A stretch of 64,000 nt of DNA from Piscicola geometra (GCA_943735955.1 OX030960.1:4330787-4394786), one strand, 5' to 3'; shown: positions 36,393 to 47,815, counted from the stretch's first letter. Notes: a model not told the origin generated them from the sequence alone. Numbers and translations are program-made.

Positions 36393-38092
36393 TTTTATCT
36401 TCAAATTCATCCGTTGAGTGCTTTTGTCCATCCAGGAATTGCCAATACACATTTTAAAGTTTATGCCAGATTTAACCATAAATTGTATGTTTTTTCTGTG
36501 AATAAATTATAAGTTTTGTAACAAATGTTGGATATTAATATTGATGGAAATCTTAGAAAATAAGATAATCTAATTATTTCTTCACTATATTAATGAGAAA
36601 AGTATGCTGATATATAAAAGATCCTATCTTTTTTTCTATTTGCGTATAATTATAAAGTACATGATCAAGCATTGCTGTAACACTTTTTCAAAAAAAATAT
36701 TTCAAAAGATAAAAAATGCTTCAGTATAAGTAGGAAAAAAATCGAAAAATTGGAAATTTGTTACGTCTAGTTGGAATATGGTTCACTGGCTTATTTCATG
36801 AATATTTAATATTGGAAGTTGGTACTTTTGGTGAAACCCCCTCCCCTCCCACCAAAAAAACTTAATCGAAGATTTTGGCTTAAGCCTCAGCGTTTTCAAG
36901 TAAAAAGAAATCATTAGGTAAATAAATTTAATCAAATGTTACGAAAACAAGGTTACTTAATATAATAATTAATATAATATAACACTATAAATATTTAAAA
37001 AAATATTAGTGCCGCCCACACTACACTGGGCTTCAGCAGTCACATGAATAAAGTTCTGCAGGTGGTTGAAACGGATATAAGGATATATCAGGTTTTAAAA
37101 AGTTTCATGGGGGAAATAAACGTTTATAGAAAAAATTCTAGTTTACTTTGACATGCACTTGACGTGTGTCTCCAGCTGGTGGATCCCGAGCTTATGCTTA
37201 TATTCCTGTTGAAATCAAAAATGCTCCTTTCACTGAAAAAAAAGAAGTTTAAAAAAAGTTTATAAATGAAAGTATCAACCAAAAAAGATTAAAATATAAA
37301 AAATAAATAAAAAAGTTTTGAAAGTTTTAAAATGTGTTTTTCTAGTGAACATCTCCATTTTGTGTGCTTTTTTAAATCGCGGATGGAGGGGGGATTATTT
37401 TTGAAGTAAAAACTTATCTTTTGTGTCAAACTTATTGTATTGTTAGTGTTAATCATGTCCTAAGTGGACGTTTTAATATTTTGAAATCGATGGTTATGCC
37501 TCCCCCCTAGCTTCAGGCATATCTCATGAAGGTTCAGTGAAACACTTGTATTTAGATGCCCTTCTCCCACCACCCTTTTTCTCCAACCACCCTTTCTCTT
37601 TGTGAAACCCTCTCCAACAACCCTTCTCTTCAACAACCCTTCTCTTCAACAACCCTTCTCTCTAACCACCTTCTCTGAGTTTTCTAATATCTACTGTCCT
37701 GTTCATGACTACTTGTTTTCCGTCAGTTTTTCGCTCTCATTAAAATGCCGTCCAGAGAGTCGAGTGACTTCAAAGAGGCAAATTATATGCTGTTTTGAAA
37801 ATGTGAAATCGAAAATATCTAAATTTTCATATTTTTCCACTTTTATTATTTTTAAACACTAAATTTTATTTTTTATTCAACTCATACTATCATGACCTTC
37901 TTCGTTTTATTATTTCATTTGATCAAATCGCAAAATATTCTTCTCAAGAGAAAGACTCGTCCTAGACATTTTTCACAACGAGCAAAGATTTTATCAATTT
38001 TAAAACTTCGAGATATAAGCTTATACTTATAAATCATTGTAAAATCTTTCGAGTAAATGTTTCAATTATTTATTTTCATTTCGACAACTCAG

Positions 38093-38199
38093 AGCAAAAT
38101 AGAACTGAGTGAGGAAGAGTTGGACACGGTGAGACAGCGAGTTCTGCAAGAAGCAGACGCCAACAAGGACGGAAAGATTGAGCTGGGAGAATTCTCCAA
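38093..38199 (+). CDS. CALB-like: Calbindin-family exon: EF-hand 4
   Basis: The acceptor is cgacaactcag, and the donor gtctgt at 38200 is weak. There are 35 codons plus two bases, including the loop DANKDGKIELGE, a canonical EF loop. An open frame runs past the donor for about 18 codons, so I placed the end by joining AA to the T at 38429. That join restores the family's N-LL-x-x-E-D-N-F linker. Confidence 0.83.
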
Positions 38200-38428
38200 G
38201 TCTGTGGGGGATAATAGTTTTTGGTACATTCGAAATTCAGAGATGTGTGGCTGATTTGGGAAGATTTATGGTGGATTTTGGTTATTTTCGGTTGTCTTAA
38301 AAGACTTTGTAGATGTGGTTTGCGATGAAGTTGTTTTCAATGAATTGAATGGGTTTTAAGCTGATGCAGAGGATAAATAACAGATGTTTTATGGGAAATG
38401 TATAACTTAAAATCTTCTTCCCAAACAG

Positions 38429-38480
38429 TCTGTTGTCTCTGGAAGACAACTTCATGAAGCGATTTTCGACCAGGAAAACA
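38429..38480 (+). CDS. CALB-like: Calbindin-family exon: linker before EF-hand 5
   Basis: Acceptor ttcttcccaaacag and strong donor gtaagt at 38481. It completes Asn, then reads LLSLEDNFMKRFSTRKT. This corresponds to LLPVQENFLLKF in calbindins, where Pro and Glu are replaced here. Confidence 0.84.
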
Positions 38481-38695
38481 GTAAGTACTTGCATACGGCA
38501 TTATTGAAAAGCTTTGTGACTCTTAAGTTAATCCCACTTTAAGTTTTTTTTAAATGTTTTTCCAATTATTTATTTAATGAAAAACTCACGTTTTTTAAAA
38601 TGAAAAACTATTCTAAAATCTTGTTTGTTTTTAAAAAAAACAAAATTCATGAAATAAGATACACTCGATATAAGCTACTTACACCCACACACCCT

Positions 38696-38711
38696 CACAC
38701 CCTCACACACA

Positions 38712-38783
<72 letters not shown>

Positions 38784-38800
38784 CACACACACACACACAC
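38696..38800. repeat. (CA)n microsatellite abutting a splice acceptor
   Basis: About 100 bp of CA with one CG interruption. It ends only 9 bp before the start of the next calbindin exon and takes the place of its polypyrimidine tract. Confidence 0.95.
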
Positions 38801-38809
38801 GTGACCAAG

Positions 38810-38854
38810 CTGTCGAGGAATGACTTCAACGACATTTTCATGCACTACGATCCG
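38810..38854 (+). CDS. CALB-like: Calbindin-family exon: EF-hand 5, first half
   Basis: Fifteen codons, LSRNDFNDIFMHYDP, phase 0, donor gtaaga. The only nearby AG acceptor is gtgaccaag (38801-38809), directly after the (CA)n. This start gives a linker one residue longer than vertebrate calbindin. Starting at GTG (38801) would give three more residues but need an AC acceptor. The upstream (CA)n is also open in this frame as a His-Thr repeat, so inclusion from an AG near 38670 is possible. Confidence 0.75.
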
Positions 38855-39136
38855 GTAAGAATGTATTGGAAGTCCACTTTTAATTAGTCTAATTCGATAC
38901 TTTATTGCTTATTTTATAAACTTAATTAATTTTTTTTTCAGTATTTTTATTTTATTTTTATGTTTTTTCTTATTGATCTTTATGTTTATCATATAGACCC
39001 AAAATACTGGAGCAAAAACAACTTATAAAGTCAACACTGGCTTAAAAACTCTACCCAGTCCCTCCTCCTTGCAAGCACTCTTTCCTTCCACCTCATCTTT
39101 CCAACCACCCATTCCACCATGCAACCACCTCTCCAG

Positions 39137-39208
39137 GACGGGAACGGCTTCATTGAAGGTAAGGAACTATTGGCTCTGATCAAGGACATCATGACCAAAT
39201 TTGAGAAG
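39137..39208 (+). CDS. CALB-like: Calbindin-family exon: EF-hand 5, second half
   Basis: Acceptor ccacctctccag, donor gttttt (weak), 24 codons starting DGNGFIEGKELLALIKDI. The joined loop DPDGNGFIEGKE is canonical. The exon length and intron position in the loop are the same as in EF-hand 3. Confidence 0.86.
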
Positions 39209-39783
39209 GTTTTTGCTGTTTTTCCAATTTTCGAATTTTTCTCGAGTGTTCAATTTATACCCACCATAGCGAAGTATATTCGGTCAAAGTTCATTGTTTT
39301 CTGTGGTAGTTAAAATAATATTAAAAGAAGTTTTTTCAGAAATAAAGTTTCACTTCATTAAAATACGGAAAGAGCTTTGCTTCTAATCTTGTATCTCTAG
39401 TTTATTTTTTATGGTTCAACTTTATGTTAGCCTCTTGTTATCCCACCTTATTTAATTTTTCACAATTTTTATACTTTTTTATTTATTTCTGAACCCAATC
39501 TGAAGTATTTTAGAGTATTTATTAAAACAAACCGTCAAATCACGTGTTATTTATTATATATTCGTTAAAACTACAAATAAATGATTTTTTCGCTTTGGAG
39601 GGTAAATGTGTCATTTCAGTAATACACAAAAAGACGTGACAGACTATTTTGTTGATGTATTGATTCTTAAATATTTAAAACTATTCTATAATTTCATTTT
39701 TTCAAATTCAAAATTTTAAATTCAATTTCCACACTGTACATAACTTCTTACATATGCATAAGAAACCACCATACTAAAGCCCT

Positions 39784-41008
39784 TCATCCACTCTCCATCC
39801 ACTCTCCATCCCCTCTCCACCCACTCTCCATCCACTCTCCATCCCCTCTCCACCCACTCTCCATCCCCTCTTCATCCACTCTCCATCCCCTCTCCATCCA
39901 CTCTCCATCCCCTCTCCATCCACTCTTCATCCACTCTCCATCCACTCTCCATCCACTCTCCATCCCCTCTCCATCCACTCTCCATCCACTCTCCATCCAC
40001 TCTCCATCCACTCTTCATCCACTCTCCATCCCCTCTCCATCCACTCTCTATCCCCTCTCCCTCCCCTCTCCATCCCCTCTCCATCCCCTCTCCATCCACT
40101 CTCCATCCCCTCTCCATCCCCTCTCCATCCCCTCTCCATCCCCTCTCCACCCACTCTCCATCCCCTCTCCATCCCTTCTCCATCCACTCTCAATCCACTC
40201 TCCATCCCCTCTCCATCCACTCTCCATCCACTCTCCATCCACTCTCCATCCCCTCTCCATCCCCTCTCCATCCACTCTCCATCCACTCTCCATCCACTCT
40301 CCATCCACTCTTCATCCACTCTCCATCCCCTCTCCATCCACTCTCCATCCACTCTCCATCCCCTCTCCATCCCCTCTCCATCCCCTCTCCATCCCCTCTC
40401 CACCCACTCTCCATCCCCTCTCCATCCCCTCTCCATCCCCTCTCCATCCCCTCTCCATCCCCTCTCCACCCACTCTCCATCCCCTCTCCATCCCCTCTCC
40501 ATCCACTCTCAATCCACTCTCCATCCCCTCTCCATCCACTCTCCATCCACTCTCCATCCACTCTCCATCCCCTCTCCATCCCCTCTCCATCCACTCTCCA
40601 TCCACTCTCCATCCACTCTCCATCCACTCTTCATCCACTCTCAATCCACTCTCCATCCCCTCTCCATCCACTCTCCATCCACTCTTCATCCACTCTCCAT
40701 GCCCTCTCCATCCACTCTCCATCCCCTCTCCATCCCCTCTCCATCCCCTCTCCATCCACTCTCCATCCCCTCTCCATCCACTCTCCATCCCCTCTCCACC
40801 CACTCTCTATCCCCTCTCCATCCCCTCTCCATCCACTCTCCATCCACTCTCCATCCACTCTCCATCCACTCTCCATCCCCTCTCCATCCACTCTCCATCC
40901 ACTCTCCATCCCCTCTCCATCCACTCTCCATCCCCTCTCCATCCCCTCTCCATCCCCTCTCCATCCACTCTCCATCCACTCTCCATCCACCCTCCATCCA
41001 CTCCCCAT
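39784..41008. repeat. 1.2-kb minisatellite of 11-bp units
   Basis: About 110 tandem copies of CTCTCCATCCA or CTCTCCATCCC, with rare variants (CTCTTCATCCA, CTCTCAATCCA, CTCTCCACCCA, CTCTCTATCCC). The two main forms differ only in the last base and alternate irregularly. Some groups of units recur as larger blocks: the 40190-40320 and 40500-40640 regions share the same order. It is strictly polypyrimidine-rich on the + strand and ends about 18 bp before the last calbindin exon. Met-Glu-Ser-Gly-Trp frames across it are artefacts. Confidence 0.97.
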
Positions 41009-41026
41009 CCACCCTTCACCACACAG

Positions 41027-41146
41027 CGGGTGACGCTGCAAGACCTGTTAGACTACAAGGAAGTGGTGTTGAGTGTCTTCGATAAGAACACCGATGGCAG
41101 ACTGTCGCGCAAGGAGTTGGGCCTGCTCCTCTCGGTGCAGAGATGA
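41027..41146 (+). CDS. CALB-like: Calbindin-family terminal exon: EF-hand 6
   Basis: Acceptor acccttcaccacacag. There are 39 codons, then TGA at 41144-41146. It begins RVTLQDLLDYKEVVLSVF and ends KELGLLLSVQR. The loop DKNTDGRLSRKE is canonical, unlike EF-hand 6 of vertebrate calbindin-D28k, which is degenerate. It ends a few residues after the last helix, as the family does. Confidence 0.88.
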   Translation, partial: RVTLQDLLDYKEVVLSVFDKNTDGRLSRKELGLLLSVQR

Positions 41147-41149
41147 AAT

Positions 41150-43370
41150 GCCAGATTTGAGCGGAAGGGATCAAGTGGTGGAGTTGAAAGGTCGATGGAA
41201 AGGGAATTTGAAGTTGATGTTTGGAAAATGAATTATGAAGGGTGCATTTTTCGTAAGAAGGAGTGGTTTATGTGACAGTGTGTGACGGGAGGAGTGGTTG
41301 AAGGGTTGACAATCCAAATTAGATTCGTTAAAGTGGGAATGATTTATGTGATAGAAATCGGTAGTTTGTATTTTGAATTTGAAAAACTCGAATAATGGGG
41401 TGAAGGAGAAGGGTTGGAAACTTCAGAAAAGTCTTGAAAAGAGTGTTTTCTGGGTAGAATATGTGGTCTAAAAAGGAGAAGTTAGGAGGCTTACTTTTAG
41501 ATAAAGATGTTTCAGTTTGATTGGTTCTATGGTGGTCTTGAATGTGTGTGAGACTTACTGGAAATGGAAAAATTACTTTGAATTTTATGAGAATTTTTGC
41601 TCATTTTTTTTCAATATCTTTCCCGTTCAAATTCGTCGTAATCTTCTGCCCTTTCCGACGCTACAGACAACTTATTAGTAATAACTCCAACTTGTTTTCA
41701 AGCTGTCACTTTTCTCCATTTGAAACTTTAATCGTTTTTTCGTCATGCAATCAACTCCTAAATTGCTCCCTACCCTTTGGAAGGTTATTATAATGTCCTT
41801 CACACCATCCTCTCGCTTATTTTGTAGCTTCAAACTTGTTTCGAGTGTGGCAAGTTGATTGTGTTACAGTTTTCGTTATAAACATTTCGATAACAGAAAT
41901 CGATCAAACGCATAGCTTCTTCGCAAAAGCCTCAAAAATATCTCTGTAGACGTTAATTATTAACGTTTGTAAAAGCGCTTCTTTTGCTCTATTTTACGGC
42001 AAAAATGCGTTCTATAATCATAAAAGTTATAAAACACGTTAATAATATTAATTTTTCTTTTAATGCCTTTCCATCTTAATGCTTAAAAAGATTAAAAAAA
42101 GAAATAGCCGTTTTAAATTTTAATTTTCTTTTATTAGCATCTCTTGTCTCAGTAATTCGATTCAAGCTGCAGCGACAAGACACCTCGGCGTAATTTTAAA
42201 AATGTTTTTCAAAGCTTCGTTCATGTTTCCTATTTCTCTGATCCATTTACACACAACTACTACTCACCTTATTTTTTTGCTGTTTTTACACTTGACATGC
42301 AGATCTGCACGTGGGTATTATGTTTACGCAAGGGTTTCAGAATAATTTTAATTGCAATTTCGTTCAAGGTATAAAATTGGTAAAAACGTAAATTCAAGCT
42401 TAAAGGTTTTTCTATGACCTAGAAATTTCTAAAAATGTAACACTTCTCGTCGTCGCATTGCAAAAGCCGGTTTCTTAAATGTTTGAGTTTGACCAAGGTT
42501 TTTTTTCATTCAGCAGTTCTACTTTTTGATGCATATATCATAATCAACGTTATGAACATTCCACTTAATAAAATGTTGTCTTGATTTAGCAACTAATATA
42601 CTCTGGCAGCAGCGTTGTTGCTAGAAATGCATAAGCTAATGGATGCGTCCACTCCATAAATGGAGGGAAACATGCTTGCTCATTAATTGCGTGGACTCTG
42701 GTGAACAAATTGCATGAAGAATTCCGTTCAGGATGATAGTACCGGGTACCTTGAGCGTTTCATGGTGTTGAGGTATCACGACATTTTAAATGTAGTAAAT
42801 GATGTATTCAGCTTTGAGAAATGACAAAGATGGCTGAGTGAAAATGCATAATTCTGAAACAATAAGTCCTCTAAATAATTATTTCTCTTTCCCACCAAAA
42901 AGTCTATTACAAACAAATAGGAAATAGCTGAATAGAAAATGCAGCTGATTACGTTTTCAGACTATCACTTTTAATAAAAGGAATCTAGCTTTATTTACTA
43001 GAATGAGATTGATACAAGGGTTAAATAGCCGGACCTTGATTTATGAAAATATTACAAAAACCAATAAGTCGCCTGAGAAAATCGCCATTTTGAAAAAGAC
43101 GCAAAATTTATTCTAAACCATTACCAAAATATAAATACGAATCAACAAAAACAATATACTAGAGGTGATGTTTAAATACTCGAATTTACCATGCTCCATT
43201 ATTTTACACTTATCAAATATAAATCATTTTTTAAATAATTCAAACAATCTTCCAAAATTGTCACGCCTGTGTGGAATGACCGTTATTTCAGCGCCATTGT
43301 CGACTTATCAATTTATCCAGCATTATAATCATCATCGGCATTTCATTAACATCATCGTCATCATCGATTA
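41150..43370. other. Calbindin 3' flank and intergenic DNA
   Basis: This may include the calbindin 3'-UTR, but I could not point to a convincing poly(A) signal close to the stop. A minus-strand AATAAA at 43107-43112 probably serves the next gene. Confidence 0.5.
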
Positions 43371-43372
43371 AT

Positions 43373-44665
43373 TTATTCTTCATCATCTTTTCCTCCAGAA
43401 CCACTCCACGATGCATCTCTGCTAACCATTGCACACTCATCCCTGACCAATTTATCGTCTCCATTTAAAGAAGCGTTCGAATCATTTACATCATTTTTAC
43501 TCCCATCATCATCATCATCATCATCATCATGACCACCAGCATTATCATCATCATGACCACCACCAGCATCATCATCATGACCACCAGCATTATCATCATC
43601 ACCACTATCACCTCCCCCTCTATGGTCATCATTGCAATTATTATTGTTATTTGCATGATCGAAATTGCATGCTTCTACATTTGTTTGCTTATGATCGCCT
43701 GTTAAAAGAGCGCTCTTCAATCTTACATCATCATCATCCCCATCACCAACATCATCATCTCTTTTCACACCTTTACCATTATCCTCATCCTCATCACCAC
43801 ATGACTCACTCACATCTTCCTTCCCATCCCTCCATCCTTTCATTCTCTGTCCACTCTTCCTCTCTCTCCCTTCACTCAGCAAGCTCTCACAACTCGAGAC
43901 TCCGCCATCATTATCACCACCACCACCATTACTACTACTACCACCACCACCACCACCACCATTACTACTACTACCACCACCACTAGCATCAACCATCCCC
44001 TTCCTACAACTAGGCGCTTTTCTACAAGGCCTTCCCCCCTCCATGTATCGTATAACAGTGAAAGCAGCAGGCGTGTAGTCGACACACGATCGCTTAGGTC
44101 GACTCTTGCTGTAGTCGGTCACAGGCTTGCTGTCGTAGTAGACGCCATCCTTGAGGTGCTTGTAGTCGTAGTTGTTCTCCTGCCAGAAGTTGCAGTCGTC
44201 CAGTTGGTACGGGTCGTTGGCAAGCGAGTGCAGCAGCTTGCGGTAGCCACTCTTGCTGAACTCCTCTTGGTACAAGGCGTCGAGGCTTTTAAACTCCACG
44301 TCTTCTTCTTCTTCTTCATCTTTTTTATCATCATCATCGTCGTCATCATTATCCTCTTCTTTTCCAATGTCATCAACATCCTCCACATCCTCCTCATCTT
44401 TAAAAGTACCCTTCCCACTTCTACCACCACCACCACCACCATCCCGCCACTTCCCATCTTCTTCTCCCTCCCCATCGCCAGAAGTGATGTCAGGAAGACC
44501 AACATCATTATCAGCAGCCCCCTTATCAGCATCAGCGTCATCATCATCATCACCATTACTGCCTCTGTGTTTAGTGGCGTATGAATATTCGATCTGTTGC
44601 CACGACATGTTCAAGAGGATGGGCATTATGTGCTCATTCTCCTTGTGACGCTGCTCCTCTCTCAC
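43373..44665 (-). CDS. Second exon of an unrecognised acidic, Gly/Asp-rich protein
   Basis: Acceptor aaattaacgttgcag, then 430 codons and TAA at 43373-43375. It starts VREEQRHKENEHIMPILL and joins 44881-46200 in phase 0. After a long Asp/Glu-rich stretch comes a compact region likely to fold, roughly residues 125-235, with YQEEFSKSGYRKLLHSLAND, CNFWQENNYDYKHLKDG and RPKRSCVDYTPAAFTVIRYM. Then come Gly/Ser runs and further Asp/Gly/His-rich low complexity encoded by GAT and GGT triplets. No signal peptide or membrane segment. I do not recognise the family. AATAAA lies about 260 nt beyond the stop. Confidence 0.72.
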   Translation of the reverse strand: MREEQRHKENEHIMPILLNMSWQQIEYSYATKHRGSNGDDDDDADADKGAADNDVGLPDITSGDGEGEEDGKWRDGGGGGGRSGKGTFKDEEDVEDVDDIGKEEDNDDDDDDDKKDEEEEEDVEFKSLDALYQEEFSKSGYRKLLHSLANDPYQLDDCNFWQENNYDYKHLKDGVYYDSKPVTDYSKSRPKRSCVDYTPAAFTVIRYMEGGRPCRKAPSCRKGMVDASGGGSSSNGGGGGGGSSSNGGGGDNDGGVSSCESLLSEGRERKSGQRMKGWRDGKEDVSESCGDEDEDNGKGVKRDDDVGDGDDDDVRLKSALLTGDHKQTNVEACNFDHANNNNNCNDDHRGGGDSGDDDNAGGHDDDAGGGHDDDNAGGHDDDDDDDDGSKNDVNDSNASLNGDDKLVRDECAMVSRDASWSGSGGKDDEE

Positions 44666-44880
44666 CTGCAACGTTAATTTAATTGCTTATTTAGCAATTA
44701 AGTAAATGGGTTTATAGCAAGTGATTAAATTGGTTGTTTAAAAATTAATTTAATTTAATTAGTTACAAATAAAACACATTATGATTTTGTGACTTTTCAG
44801 ATAGTAGACTATCATGATAGTATGCAGCAGCAAGACCTCAAGAGGACTAGGTACGTTGCAATCACACACAGGATACGAAC

Positions 44881-46200
44881 CTGCTTCTTCAACTCATTGA
44901 TGTCCTCTCTTGTGAGGTTCCCCAGCCTCAGCACCTCATTGCCGATCTGACTGAGTGCCTCCTCATCCTCCTCCTCCTCCTCCTCTCCGCGACACACACG
45001 CACCCTCACACTCTCCTTCACATCTTGCCAGGCACTCGCCAGATCCTTGTAAATGCCCTCACCCTGGTGGTAGTGCTGGTGTGCTGGAGTGTGCAGCACC
45101 AACCACCTGCCACCTTCGGCATTGAATGTGCAAGTATTGGAATCCTCGACGCCGTGTTGTGATAGCAACTTAATTTTCTTGCTCAGTGGACCCTTGTTCG
45201 TGAGGCAGCGTCTCTTGTAGCTCGCAGGACCTCTTAGCCAGTTCTGTTTGGAGGTGGTTGCGCTGGAAAGGAGTGGTGGCGTGCTGCGGTGGTTTCGTTC
45301 GTTGTCACTGTCATCACTTTCCGATGTGGTTGCTGTGCTATGTGTGAATTTAATGGGTTTTTTGTGATTTAGTAGATGGTCTTTGTGGTTTTTAAATTTA
45401 CTTTCACTTTTTAAATTGCTTTTTACACTCGATATAGTGTCAGTGTCCGTGATATGAGAAATAAGCTTGTCGATTTGCTCTTTTTTTAAATGCTTGATTT
45501 GAGATTTAATGGTTTTAGGCTGAGTCACAAGTGAAACATCTTCATCCTCAAACCATTGGGAATTGCCATTTCGGTCATTTCTTTCTTCTTTTGAGTTTTT
45601 GGAATGGGATAAAGAGTTATTTTTAATGTATAGACTTCTATTATCAAATTCATTATTATTTGAATAAGAATCTCTCGACTCTACATATTTATAAGAATCA
45701 CTTTGATGATTGATTTGGCTTTTTGCATGTTTTTTCACGTTTCTTTTTGTTTCGTATTTTAGCCTTTCTAACTGCTTATTGATTTCAAACTCTTTTATTC
45801 TTTCATTTTCTATTTTTTTATTCGTCACAATTTGTTCCTTTCTCATGTCATCCATAAGTTTTTTAACGTCAGAGATTTTTTTCTCCCAAGAAGAATCGTC
45901 ATTAGATGTGTCTTTGAAATCGGTGGCGGAAAGGTCGCCATCTTTGTTTGAAGTGACCATTTTGAGGTGGATGACGGTGGTGGGAGCTCCTGGATGTTCT
46001 TCTTCGCTTGCAACTCTCGCATCGTCAACACGATCAAGGGAGATTTTTTTCGAAAGTTGTTGATCTAGAAATGAATTGTTGGCATGATTACTTTGGTCTT
46101 TTGCATTGGTGGGTGCTTGTGCTTTCATCGAACATTCTTCCACAACACGAACGAGATTGCTCTGTCTCAAATCAATCGATATACTGGAACTTTTTTTCAT
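44881..46200 (-). CDS. First recognised exon of the same acidic protein
   Basis: 440 codons from ATG (minus, 46200) reading MKKSSSISIDLRQSNLVR. A tttag lies directly before the ATG, so this may be an internal exon whose start I cannot fix. The donor is AAGCAG|gttcgt. Residues about 115-170 are heptad-like and charged (KKLMDDMRKEQI, NKQLERLKYETKR), suggesting a coiled coil. Lys/Ser/Asn-rich sequence follows. Near the end there is a possible folded segment (EGGRWLVLHTPAHQHYHQGE, KDLASAWQDVKESVRVR), a run of Glu, and a helix, LTREDINELKKQ, that continues across the splice into VREEQRHKENEH. The function is unknown. Confidence 0.7.
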
Positions 46201-47614
46201 CCTAAAATTTATTTTTTGTTTTTTAATGGAAAAGATAACAACGATTAGCAATTTAATCAAAATCCTTTACTACATACAAATAAAATTTGATAAACATTAT
46301 TTTAGATTTTAAAAGTTGTAGTGATAATAAATAGAAAGTTATTTATAGGCTCTAACTTTATTTATTATATTTTGATGGAAGCTATTTTATTTATTTTGTA
46401 AAAAATGTATTATAATTCAAATTTATACGATAGAAAAAGTGTTACATTGTAAGCATAATTTTCTTGAAACTTATCCAGTGCAATTGAATTTCTCAATACT
46501 TCTCAAGAACATGAAAAAAAAATTCCTTCAAATTCTAGTTTTTAAAAATCTTTATATTGTAAGGAAGTAATTTTTCTGTAAAGATAATTAGAAAATATTC
46601 GATTGAACATCTAGATACAGATATTGAAACTATGAAATCCTCCACAAGTTTCAATTAAATGATGGATGTATCATGCAATGGATGATGAATGCATGATTCA
46701 TGCATCAGATCGAAAAATATGAAAACAAAATTTACTAAAATATTCTACCTGAAAAAGCTATTTTTTCAGTCTATTGGCCATTATTTTTTTATATAATATA
46801 ATAAAATTTATATTCCAAAGAAGTATTTTTAAAGATTTATATTTAAAGATTTATATTTTTTATGATTGAAACTCATATTCTAAAATAGTCATATTCATAT
46901 TTTGAATTCTAAGAAACATATCATTAACTTCGAAACAAAATTCTAATTTTTAATAATATATGCATAGAATCTTGAGGATATTTCTGAGCCATTGATGCAT
47001 GACGGGGTAAATAGTTTTAGCAAGCTTGTTCAAAGAATGGTGGGCTCTCTACGATTGTGACATGGGTTGTTTGAGTAATTCTAACGATGGTGGTGAATAT
47101 TCATTGAATGTGGTTTGGAGTGGTTCGAATACTTGAGCTTCCTTCTATTTTAATAACTAAGGCCATTTTTAAAATGTGCATTTTTCTATGTTAATGACTA
47201 TGGCCATTTTTGAACTTTGTTTTTCTCGCCTATTTGAACGACAAGCAGAGAAAGTTATAAACAGTCCCGTAACAAGGTGGTAAACAACTCTTATGTAACT
47301 CAATCTCGACAAATTCGCGCTTTAAATGTGTTATTCAGTTGTTTTGGCGCCAAAATTTGAAAGTGATTAATAATAATAAATAAAAATTTGATCAATATCA
47401 TGAGGTTTTCTTTGAATGTTGCAGTCTGGTTGTTACTGTGCTTTAGTGATATAACCTCAGTCTTAACCAGTCTATATTTTGGGCCAAATTAAGCAACATT
47501 TTTAACTTTTCCAAAATGAAAGGTATAAATCTCACTGAATATTTGATGATCTCTATGACGAAAGGTGCAAAAAATCTTATTTTATTTATGAAATTTATTA
47601 CAATCGATTATCAC

Positions 47615-47815
47615 GGTAAACTGGTGGCTCAGTGGTGAAAACGACTTTCGGCTTATAGTCTTAGATCGTGGGTTGGATTCCCGCACAGGTTAATAGCCAA
47701 AATGTGGGCCGCCTGAATGTCTTGGATAAGAGATGAGCACTGTCAAGAGATACTTAAGCCCCTTGAGAAAAATTTAAAAACTACTCGTCCCCCCCCCCCC
47801 TCCCACCAACCTAAC
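47615..47815 (+). mobile_element. tRNA-derived SINE, third family, with poly(C) near its end
   Basis: Box A TGGCTCAGTGG (47625-47635) is perfect. Box B GGTTGGATTCC (47671-47681) has one mismatch. The spacing is tRNA-like. The body includes GATAAGAGATGAGCACTGTCAA and ends in a C12 run followed by TCCCACC. A head fragment resembling it lies at 18600-18615. Confidence 0.65.

Noticed and set aside
39784..41085. Met-Glu-Ser-Gly-Trp-Arg repeat 'proteins' on the minus strand, and Pro-Ser-Leu frames on the plus strand
   Set aside because: The 11-bp unit has no stop in most frames, so long open frames are automatic. The region is an intron of the calbindin gene.
47615..47700. Functional tRNA gene
   Set aside because: Box A and B are present, but the acceptor stem does not pair, and a non-tRNA body follows as in SINEs.
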